From: Listeria grandensis FSL F6-0971
GTDB lineage: Bacteria; Bacillota; Bacilli; Lactobacillales; Listeriaceae
Length of the DNA: 43,665 nucleotides
Assembly (NCBI RefSeq): GCF_000525835.1
Contig: NZ_AODD01000035.1
Span: forward strand, 1 to 43,665
Direction of reading: 5' to 3'
Shown here: piece by piece, positions 26,415 through 33,042 of the stretch
Layout of the letters: each line of letters starts with the position of its first letter
How positions within the stretch are numbered: the first letter of the stretch is position 1
Position numbers and translations under genes: made by a program
The notes under the pieces: generated by a model
Database searches by the model: none
What the model was told of the DNA's origin: nothing
The model's input: only the letters and a program-made list of their open reading frames with translations

Positions 26415-27416
26415 TCATCTCACGTCCGCCGTCAAAATTGCCTCACTAATCAGCTGCACCGACCTGAACCGCGCGTCCTGCCTTGTCACCGGCGTATGAA
26501 TCACAAACTCATCCACATGAAACGTCGCCCGCAATCGTTCCAATTCCGCCTTCACCTGTTGCGAAGTCCCTGCAATAATATTCGCCGTGCGTTCCTCCAC
26601 TTCAAAATCCGTCACACCAGCCTGTCTCGCAAATTCCTCCGCCTGCGCCACCGTCTGCAAAGTCACCGAGACTCCCGTCGAAAGCGTTACCCGCACCACT
26701 TTTTGCTCACCGGCAAGCGCTCGTGCCGCTTCCTCCGTATCCGCCGCCAAAACAGGAACCGCGATAATCAATTCACCGTCCGGATTCGCCGCCCGATAAG
26801 CCGTCACAGCCTCTTTCAACACCAGCTCATCACTGTTAATAAATTTCGCAAAACAGTAATTCACGCCTTGCCTACCAGCCAGTTCCGCACTCGCCACACT
26901 CGCGCCTAACAAGAAAATATCCGGCTTCGTCGGCGGCTCCGGGTCGACACCAACACCCGCTAGTTCGTGATCCTCAGGCACCGCGCCATCCACAAACTGC
27001 TTCAAAAGCGCCAACTGCTCCGCAAAATCCAATTTTCCCGTCCTGCCAAATTGCAAAGCCTTCGTCGAGAGCGGCAAACCACCAGGTGCCTTCCCAACAC
27101 CCAAATCCACTCGGTTTGGCGCTAACGCGGCTAGCAGATGAAAGTTTTCCGCCACCTTATACGCACTATAATGCTGCAACATCACGCCCCCCGAACCAAC
27201 ACGAATCCGCTCGGTACGCGCCAACAAATGCGATACCAAAACCTCCGGCGAAACACCCGCGAGCAACTTCGTATCATGATGCTCTGACACCCAAAACCTG
27301 TGATAACCCCATTCCTCCGCCTTCTCTGCAAACGCAATCGTCTTTTGCAACGCCTGATACGCACTTTGACCATCCGCAATCGGGCTCTGATCTAATAAAC
27401 TGAGTCTAAATCCCAT
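26415..27416 (-). CDS. ytmO: Luciferase-like flavin monooxygenase, YtmO/MsnO8 type
   Basis: A 333-residue LLM-class oxidoreductase of the short MsnO8 subfamily: LSLLDQSPIADGQSA at the start, RFWVSEHHDT, RIRVGSGGVMLQHYSAYKVAE and APNRVDLGVGKAPGG are diagnostic. It differs from the 441-residue partner in lacking the long insertions. The B. subtilis counterpart YtmO acts in the same pathway, probably making the sulfoxide (as I recall the CmoO/CmoJ work). Its start overlaps the end of the upstream glutaredoxin-like gene by 25 bases, indicating tight coupling. Confidence 0.87.
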   Translation of the reverse strand: MGFRLSLLDQSPIADGQSAYQALQKTIAFAEKAEEWGYHRFWVSEHHDTKLLAGVSPEVLVSHLLARTERIRVGSGGVMLQHYSAYKVAENFHLLAALAPNRVDLGVGKAPGGLPLSTKALQFGRTGKLDFAEQLALLKQFVDGAVPEDHELAGVGVDPEPPTKPDIFLLGASVASAELAGRQGVNYCFAKFINSDELVLKEAVTAYRAANPDGELIIAVPVLAADTEEAARALAGEQKVVRVTLSTGVSVTLQTVAQAEEFARQAGVTDFEVEERTANIIAGTSQQVKAELERLRATFHVDEFVIHTPVTRQDARFRSVQLISEAILTADVR

Positions 27417-27676
27417 TTTTCCGCCTCCCTCAAAGCCGTTTCCAGCGCTGGCAAACCGAGCTCCGTCACGCCCCGATATGTATGCCCCCGCCCAATCTCA
27501 ACGACTGGAACATAACGCACCCCGTATTTCGCCTGCAAAATGTCCCGCTGTTCATCATGGTCCGTCACATCGACCACCTGAAATTCGTGCCCCGCCTTCG
27601 TCAAGTAGTCCTTGATCTCCGCACAATACGCACAACCCTGTTTCGCCCAAACCACAATTCCTAACTTTTCCGCCAT
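27392..27676 (-). CDS. ytnI: Glutaredoxin-like protein, YtnI type
   Basis: A 94-residue thioredoxin-fold protein with an N-terminal CAYC active site (residues 16-19) and the cis-Pro region RYVPVVEIG, as in glutaredoxin/NrdH-like redoxins. The position matches YtnI of B. subtilis. It probably supplies thiol reduction for the sulfur pathway; the specific partner is unknown. It starts 16 bases after the FMN reductase stop. Confidence 0.85.
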   Translation of the reverse strand: MAEKLGIVVWAKQGCAYCAEIKDYLTKAGHEFQVVDVTDHDEQRDILQAKYGVRYVPVVEIGRGHTYRGVTELGLPALETALREAEKWDLDSVY

Positions 27677-27692
27677 CTCACTCGTCCCCTTT

Positions 27693-28238
27693 TCAAATAA
27701 TTTGTCTCACTTCACGCCTACCAACCGCGACGACCAATTCCGTCAACTGACCACGCAATCGCTCTTCCAACTCCGCATCCCGAATCGGCACAACCGCCGC
27801 CTTATCCACCTGCGCATCCACGATATAAACCCCTTGCAAAACCTCCCCCTTCAACACACCGAGTAGCGGCTTAAGTGCAAAATCAATCGCTAACACATGT
27901 CCACCGCTTCCACCAGACATAATCGGCAGAACAACCTTATTTTTCAAAATATTCTCCGGCAACAAATCCAAAACCGCCTTCAACACCCCCGTATACGATG
28001 CCTTATACACTGGCGAACCCACGATAACACCATCCGCCGCCCCAATATCCGCAACCAACTCGCCAATCCTCACATCTTGAAAATTCGCATGCACCAACGT
28101 CTCCGCATCAAATTCCCGTACCGAATGAAAACTAACCTCCACACCATCTCCCTGTAGCACCTCACCAGCATACCGCAAAATCTTATCCGTCCCCGATTGC
28201 GCCGAAGGACTACCCGACAATATCACAATTCGACTCAT
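27693..28238 (-). CDS. NAD(P)H-dependent FMN reductase, SsuE-like
   Basis: A flavodoxin-fold FMN reductase of the SsuE group, about 181 residues from ATG 28238. The phosphate loop SGSPSAQSGTDKIL and the flavin-contacting GVIVGSPVYKASYTGVLKAVLD are clear, as is SGGSGGHVLAIDFALKPLL. It should deliver FMNH2 to the two monooxygenases of the operon. An in-frame TTG seven codons upstream gives a longer form; the ATG preceded by AGTGGGG is preferred. It is the first gene after the SAM riboswitch terminator, so its expression is the most directly switched. Confidence 0.88.
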   Translation of the reverse strand: MSRIVILSGSPSAQSGTDKILRYAGEVLQGDGVEVSFHSVREFDAETLVHANFQDVRIGELVADIGAADGVIVGSPVYKASYTGVLKAVLDLLPENILKNKVVLPIMSGGSGGHVLAIDFALKPLLGVLKGEVLQGVYIVDAQVDKAAVVPIRDAELEERLRGQLTELVVAVGRREVRQII

Positions 28239-28290
28239 CCCATCCCCACTTTCTTTCAAATCATATATATCCGATCGACTTACTATGAAT

Positions 28291-28334
28291 TAAAACAAAA
28301 AAGAACCTCCCTTCCGAAATTGGAAAAGAGATTC
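28291..28334 (-). terminator. Riboswitch-controlled intrinsic terminator
   Basis: On the minus strand GAATCTCTTTTCC (28334-28322), loop AATTTC and GGAAGGGAGGTTC (28315-28303) form 13 uninterrupted pairs including wobbles, followed by TTTTTTG. It lies between the SAM aptamer and the FMN reductase gene: the expression platform of the switch. Confidence 0.93.
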
Positions 28335-28341
28335 CTCTTCT

Positions 28342-28450
28342 CCCCATTTGCCAGGCTAAATACGCTCGCCTGCTGGAATTAGCACCGTTCTATCACTAGC
28401 GGTTGCTGTGGGATCAAAGGACCAGGTTCCTCTCCCAACTCTTAATAAGG
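28342..28450 (-). ncRNA. SAM-I (S-box) riboswitch aptamer
   Basis: The minus strand from 28450 matches the S-box consensus: P1 CCTTATT (28450-28444) pairs with AATGGGG (28348-28342); then come AAGAG, the GAGGAACCTGG/TCCTTTGATCC P2 region with the conserved GATC...CAGCAACC, and GGTGCTAATTCCAGCAGG, the most conserved S-box string. P4 is CAGGC/GCCTG. High SAM should stabilise P1 and permit the downstream terminator, so the nine-gene operon would be on when SAM (methionine/cysteine) is scarce. Confident from primary motifs and pairing. Confidence 0.95.
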
Positions 28451-28476
28451 AATGTATAATTTTTATGATTGGATGT

Positions 28477-28505
28477 ATCTTACCATCTTCAAAATCAGAT
28501 GTCAA
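28477..28505 (-). promoter_or_regulatory. Promoter of the riboswitch-controlled sulfur operon
   Basis: TTGACA (28505-28500), 17-base spacer, TAAGAT (28482-28477) on the minus strand, placing transcription start about 20 bases before the aptamer. Confidence 0.85.
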
Positions 28506-28622
28506 CAAATAATTTGCCTTTTTAGATTAGTTAATTTTTTCACAAAAACGACGAAATATGGCCCATCCTAACATTTCAAGTAGCAAATTTTTTCTATTTC
28601 TATCAAATGTAACACCATCCAT

Positions 28623-29552
28623 TTAAAGCTTCGGGCACAGCCTTTTTTTATCCCATTTATACACACAAAATGTTAATACGGCAAACACAGCAAATATGAC
28701 TACATAACCTACTATTAAATTCGTGCTTTCCCCAGATGCTACATCCATCGTCGCAGCAGATGTATTATATATTTTCGATACAGTAAGGAGCATCAAATTT
28801 TTCAAATCAAAGCCACCTAAATTAGGAATGAGTAGCATGTACAAAAATAGCGTAACAATACTAACCAGCGTGGACCGGATAGCTGTTGTCAATAAAAAGA
28901 AGAACCATCCAAATAAAATCAAGCCAACAGATTGATACACCGCTTGCAATGGTAATTTTGCCAAATAATGCACGCTTACGTTAGGCTGAACTTGCATCAC
29001 GCTATTGAATACAAACTGAATGCCTACCGAAATAAGCACAGTAGCCGAAACTGTAGCAATCGCAACAAGCACTATCGATAGCAGCTTACTAAAGAAGAGC
29101 GAAGTGTAACCTTTTAATAATAGCTGGTTCTTGATGGTTCCATGCTTAAAATCAAAAAATGCAACGTGACAACTATATATACCAAAAATGATAGGTAAAA
29201 ACACAATAGCAACAGACGTAAAAATTTGATTCGGAGCATTCAACGGATTCAGCGCAACTTTTGCCGCAATCACACGATAATAATCATACTTCAATACATT
29301 ACTTATTTCCTCCGAATGACCATCCTTTTTAATTTCTAAATCCTCTGAGAGCGCTTGTTTCAAAGTAATACCATCTTTTTCATACATCTCCATTGTATTA
29401 TTAAATCTATACTCTTTTTGTTGGAGCGAACTATATTGCGCGTAGCTCGAAAAACCACATAATACAACAAGAAACAGAAGCAATGTGATCACATATTTCG
29501 CCTTCCATTGATAAAATAATTGCATCTTGACACTATCCCACATACTTTTCAT
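28623..29552 (-). CDS. ABC-2-type transporter membrane protein
   Basis: A 309-residue protein with an N-terminal membrane helix (about 18-37), an extracytoplasmic segment and five further helices: the layout of ABC-2 exporter or immunity permeases. No closer family is recognisable. Its start overlaps the ATPase gene by 20 bases, so the two form one transporter. The coding sequence is notably AT-richer than the sulfur operon next to it, as are all genes up to 31.9 kb, which suggests a block of separate origin. Possible substrates are the small secreted protein encoded upstream or a peptide or lipid; none is shown. Confidence 0.78.
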   Translation of the reverse strand: MKSMWDSVKMQLFYQWKAKYVITLLLFLVVLCGFSSYAQYSSLQQKEYRFNNTMEMYEKDGITLKQALSEDLEIKKDGHSEEISNVLKYDYYRVIAAKVALNPLNAPNQIFTSVAIVFLPIIFGIYSCHVAFFDFKHGTIKNQLLLKGYTSLFFSKLLSIVLVAIATVSATVLISVGIQFVFNSVMQVQPNVSVHYLAKLPLQAVYQSVGLILFGWFFFLLTTAIRSTLVSIVTLFLYMLLIPNLGGFDLKNLMLLTVSKIYNTSAATMDVASGESTNLIVGYVVIFAVFAVLTFCVYKWDKKRLCPKL

Positions 29553-30165
29553 ATACGCTCTCCAGATCTATAAACTCGTTTCTATCTACATGGATTAGCT
29601 CCGCGTCATTAATAACAAAAACCTCATCCAAGATTCGATTATAAAAATCAAATTGATGCCCGCACACCAAAATAAGCATGTCCTTTTTACATGATACTAA
29701 TAAGTTTTTGACTTGTTTACCCGCCTCATAATCTAGCCCATTAGATACCTCATCCAAGATCAGCATTTCGGGATTTGTAAACATCGCAATAAGGATCGAC
29801 AAAATCTTTTTCTGCCCCAGTGAATATGACCTTACCTTTCTCCTTAAAACGCTATCATCTATGTATTTCAACAACAATTCCCGCTCATCATGTTCCAAAT
29901 CTCTTCTAACCAGTAAAATAATATTGTCATACGCATTTAAATTACTGTATAAATGTGATTCATCCAAAACAGCCGCAACATTCTTCGGCTTCACAACCTC
30001 ACCAGAATACGCTTCAAACCCCATGATGCAGTTGAAAAGCGTGGTTTTACCCGCACCATTTCTCCCTAAGAAAAAAATAATACCACGGGAATCAAGCTTC
30101 ATATTAAATTTAGATAACACTATTTTATTTCTATACTTTTTCTCTAGATTTATGATTTCTAGCAT
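29533..30165 (-). CDS. ABC transporter ATP-binding protein
   Basis: A 210-residue ATPase with Walker A GRNGAGKTTL, signature YSLGQKKILSI (SLGQ rather than LSGGQ), Walker B MLILDEVSNGLD (Val replaces the usual Pro after Glu) and a C-terminal His in LVCGHQFDF in place of the H-loop. It belongs to the small ATPases paired with ABC-2 permeases in bacteriocin immunity and export systems. It starts after AGAGGTGG. The 137 bases upstream separate it from the VanZ genes, with only weak promoter candidates. Confidence 0.85.
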   Translation of the reverse strand: MLEIINLEKKYRNKIVLSKFNMKLDSRGIIFFLGRNGAGKTTLFNCIMGFEAYSGEVVKPKNVAAVLDESHLYSNLNAYDNIILLVRRDLEHDERELLLKYIDDSVLRRKVRSYSLGQKKILSILIAMFTNPEMLILDEVSNGLDYEAGKQVKNLLVSCKKDMLILVCGHQFDFYNRILDEVFVINDAELIHVDRNEFIDLESVYEKYVG

Positions 30166-30302
30166 TTTACCACCTCTGTTATTTTTGGCGACTAACCATT
30201 ACAAAGTGAGGCAGTCGTTACCTTGAAAATCATCACAATGCAACTGCTCCACTGTTTAGAATATAACTGTTTTTATTGCCAATTTCCAGTAAAATATCCT
30301 CT

Positions 30303-30881
30303 CTAAATTATAAAACGCTTCATAAAGGGTACACGTAGAAATAGATAATAATACAAAGCATAGCCAATAATTCCGCCACAAACATTCAATATGACATCAT
30401 TGATATCCGTTGTCCGCCAAACATTGAGCATCGTCAATTGCCAAATATACTGCAAAATTTCAATGACTATCGACGTCGCTACAACCACCATAATGACACG
30501 ACCAAACTGCCGCATCCCTCGAAAGTTCACTGGCAATAAAATCGCAAAAGGTATCATCATCACAAGATTCCCACCCAGATTCCTAATAATTATTGAAAAA
30601 TCTGCATCTAATAAACCGAAAAACTGCATCGGATTTAGGTTAACCACAATCTCCCGATACCGTTGCTCATACTCCCCGATAATGATATTTATCGGAAACA
30701 AAGTCACAACAATCAACACGCCTAAATACAAAACAAGAAATAAGCGACTTACTTCTCTGTGCCAATCTATTTTTTTGTTTTTGAGAATAAGTACGACTCG
30801 TGTTATCACATAAACACAAATCATTAAAAACATTGGTATTAAGCCATCTATTGTATATTCTTCGTATCCCATTTTCATCAT
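30303..30881 (-). CDS. VanZ-family membrane protein (second copy)
   Basis: A 192-residue protein with about five hydrophobic segments. The VanZ pattern is present: NLGGNLVMMIPFAILLP then IEILQYIWQL and TDINDVILNVCGGIIGY, i.e. the N-x-x-x-F-x-P, E-x-x-Q and D-x-x-D-x-x-x-N-x-x-G residues. VanZ of Tn1546 gives low-level teicoplanin resistance by an unknown route, and VanZ-like proteins occur beside lantibiotic and antimicrobial-peptide loci. It follows another VanZ gene by 26 bases; the pair shares the same core but diverges elsewhere, so this is an old duplication. Confidence 0.85.
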   Translation of the reverse strand: MMKMGYEEYTIDGLIPMFLMICVYVITRVVLILKNKKIDWHREVSRLFLVLYLGVLIVVTLFPINIIIGEYEQRYREIVVNLNPMQFFGLLDADFSIIIRNLGGNLVMMIPFAILLPVNFRGMRQFGRVIMVVVATSIVIEILQYIWQLTMLNVWRTTDINDVILNVCGGIIGYALYYYLFLRVPFMKRFII

Positions 30882-30907
30882 TCACTCTCGATGATACAAA
30901 TTTTTTA

Positions 30908-31429
30908 TCAGGCTGTTTTACTAATAAAGTAAGCCAAAACAAAACCACTCATATTCAAAATAACATCCGTCACATCCATAAAATGATTCGGATAAATAAA
31001 CACAATATCTAAAAATAGTTGTACCGATTCAATCATGACCGAAGCGAGCAAACCTACACAGAAAATCCTCCCAAAAGAGAGACTCGGCTTCATCACGCTT
31101 ACATAAATACCAAGAGGGAATAGTAGCATCACGTTCCCCACTGCTTGATGCCAATCCGCGACAGAGCCATTCAGAAACTGATGAAACGGTACAGCATTCA
31201 TATAATCCGTTATAACATAACTCCCCGCATCCAAAAAATTTCCAAATATCGTAAACGGAAAAATCACAAACTTAATCAAAAATACCAAATAAACACCAAA
31301 CAAAATCGTCGCAAAATAATACCTATCCAACTTCTTATCTTTCCAAAAAAATCCCAGAGTTATCGCCATCACGACAAGAATTACAATCGCCAAGATAATA
31401 ATAATAAACGGATCATATGTTATGTCCAT
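30908..31429 (-). CDS. VanZ-family membrane protein (first copy)
   Basis: A 173-residue protein with five hydrophobic segments. It shows NAVPFHQFLNG, AVGNVMLLFPLGIYV, MIESVQLFLDI and DVTDVILNMSGFVLAY, matching the VanZ core residues. Its start follows AAAGGAG. It lies 24 bases after the secreted-protein gene and 26 before the other VanZ gene, so the three form one transcript. A role in envelope change or self-protection against the secreted protein is possible (inference). Confidence 0.85.
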   Translation of the reverse strand: MDITYDPFIIIILAIVILVVMAITLGFFWKDKKLDRYYFATILFGVYLVFLIKFVIFPFTIFGNFLDAGSYVITDYMNAVPFHQFLNGSVADWHQAVGNVMLLFPLGIYVSVMKPSLSFGRIFCVGLLASVMIESVQLFLDIVFIYPNHFMDVTDVILNMSGFVLAYFISKTA

Positions 31430-31453
31430 ACCAGTTGCTCCTTTAAAAATAAT

Positions 31454-31839
31454 TTAGTCAATAAGCACCTTACCCTTGAAAGGTTGGTTATTTGGCAGGA
31501 TGCTAGACTTCATATAAGCTCTATATACGCCTCGCCCTTTTGCATACAAGCTAGCTGATGTATCTTTTACATGGGAATAGTTCCAAGAAGCATCCGTTTT
31601 TGCCCAGCCAATATAGCCAAGGCTTTGCTGTAAAGTTAATGTGATATGAAATTTCCCTGTTGGCCATTTTGTGGGCGTTGTTGTTACTCTCACTGAACTC
31701 CCAGCACCCATACCAAAGCTTCGAGTGTATAATCCACCTTTAAAATCATACGACCCATTCACCGATGCTGCAAGTGCTGATATCGGCAAAACAAAGACTA
31801 TCATTACTGCAATAATAGAACTAACAATTTTTTTTTCAT
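31454..31839 (-). CDS. Small secreted protein, with an apparent one-base deletion at its start
   Basis: The frame encodes a signal peptide ending PISALA|ASVNG and a mature part of about 105 residues without Cys but rich in Tyr, Trp, Gly and Ser (GLYTRSFGMGAGSS, QQSLGYIGWAKTDASWNY). I do not recognise the family; it has some lactococcin-like flavour but no true signature. ATG 31839 is followed by nine A (31836-31828): in that frame translation stops after 11 codons, while ten A would give MKKKIVSSIIAVMIVFVLP, an ideal signal peptide, and a 128-residue protein. The alternative GTG at 31864 has no ribosome binding site and is only about seven bases from the predicted transcription start. It heads the VanZ-VanZ unit. 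Confidence 0.65.
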
Positions 31840-31877
31840 AACCCCCTACTCTTTTTAGTTTCACTTATAACATCCAA

Positions 31878-31907
31878 ATCGTATCACACACATGCAATCC
31901 GAGTCAA
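31878..31907 (-). promoter_or_regulatory. Promoter of the secreted protein-VanZ unit
   Basis: TTGACT (31907-31902), 18-base spacer, TACGAT (31883-31878) on the minus strand; transcription would start near 31871, just before the gene. Confidence 0.6.
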
Positions 31908-31925
31908 ATTGTGTTTATTAACTGC

Positions 31926-31947
31926 AAAAAGCCCCTCAAAAAGGAGC
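31926..31947 (-). terminator. Terminator after the N-acetylglutamate synthase-like gene
   Basis: Minus-strand GCTCC (31947-31943) pairs with GGGGC (31935-31931), including one wobble, followed by TTTTT (31930-31926). Confidence 0.6.
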
Positions 31948-31957
31948 AGTCACTTCT

Positions 31958-32296
31958 TCAAATCTCTTCCACAATCGATGTCCCTGAATCTCTCTCAAGC
32001 CCATTCCATTGCCATTTCTCGTGCATACGAAGTTTCCCATCTGGTAAAAATTCTGGTGTCGAGTGGCAGGTCCCGCTTCGAATTCGTTTGTTAACGCTCA
32101 CATGATTATAGCGAAAATCCAACGATCCGTCTTTATGCACAACGCCAATCAGCGTTCCACGTTCAATCTCGCCACCCTCGTATGTCCCCGAAATAACATC
32201 GCCATCTTGAAAATAATGAAAAATCGTCTTTTCAGACACCTCGCCATTTCCCGAGTTTTCGACCACTGTGAATTTTTTACCCTGATAATTAACGAT
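31958..32296 (-). CDS. N-acetylglutamate synthase-like conserved protein, with no standard start codon
   Basis: A small conserved protein (about 112 residues) resembling Bacillus/Listeria proteins labelled n-acetylglutamate synthase: GNGEVSEKTIFHYFQDGDVI, GTLIGVVHKDGSLDFRYNHV, STPEFLPDGKLRMHEKW are recognisable. The catalytic claim in the family name is doubtful and no GNAT motif is visible. Homology runs upstream of the first GTG (32266) through VNYQGKKFTVVEN. There an AGGAGG (32309-32304) stands exactly seven bases before an in-frame AUC (32296); no ATG, GTG or TTG exists between it and the upstream stop. Initiation at AUC (or neighbouring CUG) is therefore possible, or the real start codon is mutated. 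Confidence 0.7.
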   Translation of the reverse strand: MVNYQGKKFTVVENSGNGEVSEKTIFHYFQDGDVISGTYEGGEIERGTLIGVVHKDGSLDFRYNHVSVNKRIRSGTCHSTPEFLPDGKLRMHEKWQWNGLERDSGTSIVEEI

Positions 32297-32351
32297 CAGA
32301 ATCCCTCCTAGTTTTCGAACTAATCACACAACTATTATAGCACAAAATAAC

Positions 32352-32386
32352 AAAAAAGCTCTAGTCATCTGATGCGCGACTAGAGC
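32352..32386 (-). terminator. Terminator after the nitroreductase gene
   Basis: GCTCTAGTC and GACTAGAGC (32386-32378 with 32366-32358 on the minus strand) pair perfectly and are followed by TTTTTTG. Confidence 0.9.
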
Positions 32387-32397
32387 CAAATTTTCCG

Positions 32398-32976
32398 TTA
32401 TTCGCCTAAATTCTTAACCCACTCATTCATTGCGCGGCGTGGCTTCGCATCAGGGATTTCGTTGACGCGTGTAATCTGCAAACAGCCAACAATCTGCTGC
32501 CCATCCAGACCAAGCTCCGTGACAACATCTGGATCAAAAATAAAATTATTCGTCCGCCAAAGCACACCAAGTCCAACTTCCCAAGCCAAGAGCTGAATGT
32601 TTTGGATCAACGCACTCGTCGCAGCAATCGCCTCAAAATCCTTCTTGCCACTACCAATAATATCTGTCGTCACGATCAGCGTATAAGGCGGCGCCACAAT
32701 CTTGCGCTCATTTCCAGCCCGTATCTGCTCGCGTCGCTCATGCGTCAACGGTTCGCCCTGCATGCGCTCCATCGAATTCACAATCGCCTCCACAAAACGG
32801 CGCTTCTCCGCTTCCGTCGATAAAACCGCTACATGCCAAGGCTCTATTTTACTGTGAAACGGTGCAAAAGCTGATTTCTCTAAAATGTCATTAATCACCG
32901 CACGCTCGATTGGCGTCTCGTCCACCTGTTTGATGCTACGACGTTCCATTATAACTTCTGATATATTTTTACTCAT
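32398..32976 (-). CDS. Nitroreductase-family FMN oxidoreductase
   Basis: A 192-residue nitroreductase fold protein. RRSIKQV near the N-terminus binds FMN phosphate; SAFAPFHSKIEPWHVAVL and the C-terminal segment LLAWEVGLGVLWRTNN are characteristic. It is close in size to YdjA/YfkO-type enzymes, which reduce nitro compounds, quinones or other oxidants with NAD(P)H. The start follows AGGAGG. A Fur-type box lies just upstream, so iron- or metal-responsive control is likely and the enzyme may act in iron or redox homeostasis (inference). Confidence 0.88.
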   Translation of the reverse strand: MSKNISEVIMERRSIKQVDETPIERAVINDILEKSAFAPFHSKIEPWHVAVLSTEAEKRRFVEAIVNSMERMQGEPLTHERREQIRAGNERKIVAPPYTLIVTTDIIGSGKKDFEAIAATSALIQNIQLLAWEVGLGVLWRTNNFIFDPDVVTELGLDGQQIVGCLQITRVNEIPDAKPRRAMNEWVKNLGE

Positions 32977-32991
32977 CGATAGTCCTCCTAG

Positions 32992-33015
32992 TGATAATCA
33001 TTCTCACTAAGTATA
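32992..33015 (-). promoter_or_regulatory. Fur-type box and -10 of the nitroreductase gene
   Basis: TGATAATCATTCTCA (32992-33006) matches the 7-1-7 Fur consensus TGATAATNATTATCA at all but one base and sits in a longer inverted repeat TAGTGA/TCACTA. The minus-strand -10 TATACT (33015-33010) immediately precedes it, so binding would cover the start site. PerR or Zur cannot be excluded, but Fur fits best. Confidence 0.75.
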
Positions 33016-33042
33016 GCATTGAAACAAGCCATTGACCATTAT

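Noticed and set aside
25569-26909. Long plus-strand open frames opposite the monooxygenase genes
   Set aside because: Arg/His-rich shadows of GC-rich minus-strand genes with clear families; no ribosome binding sites.
31454-31864. Lactococcin 972-type bacteriocin
   Set aside because: Secreted and Gly/Ser/Tyr-rich, but the family's sequence pattern and its large dedicated permease are absent.
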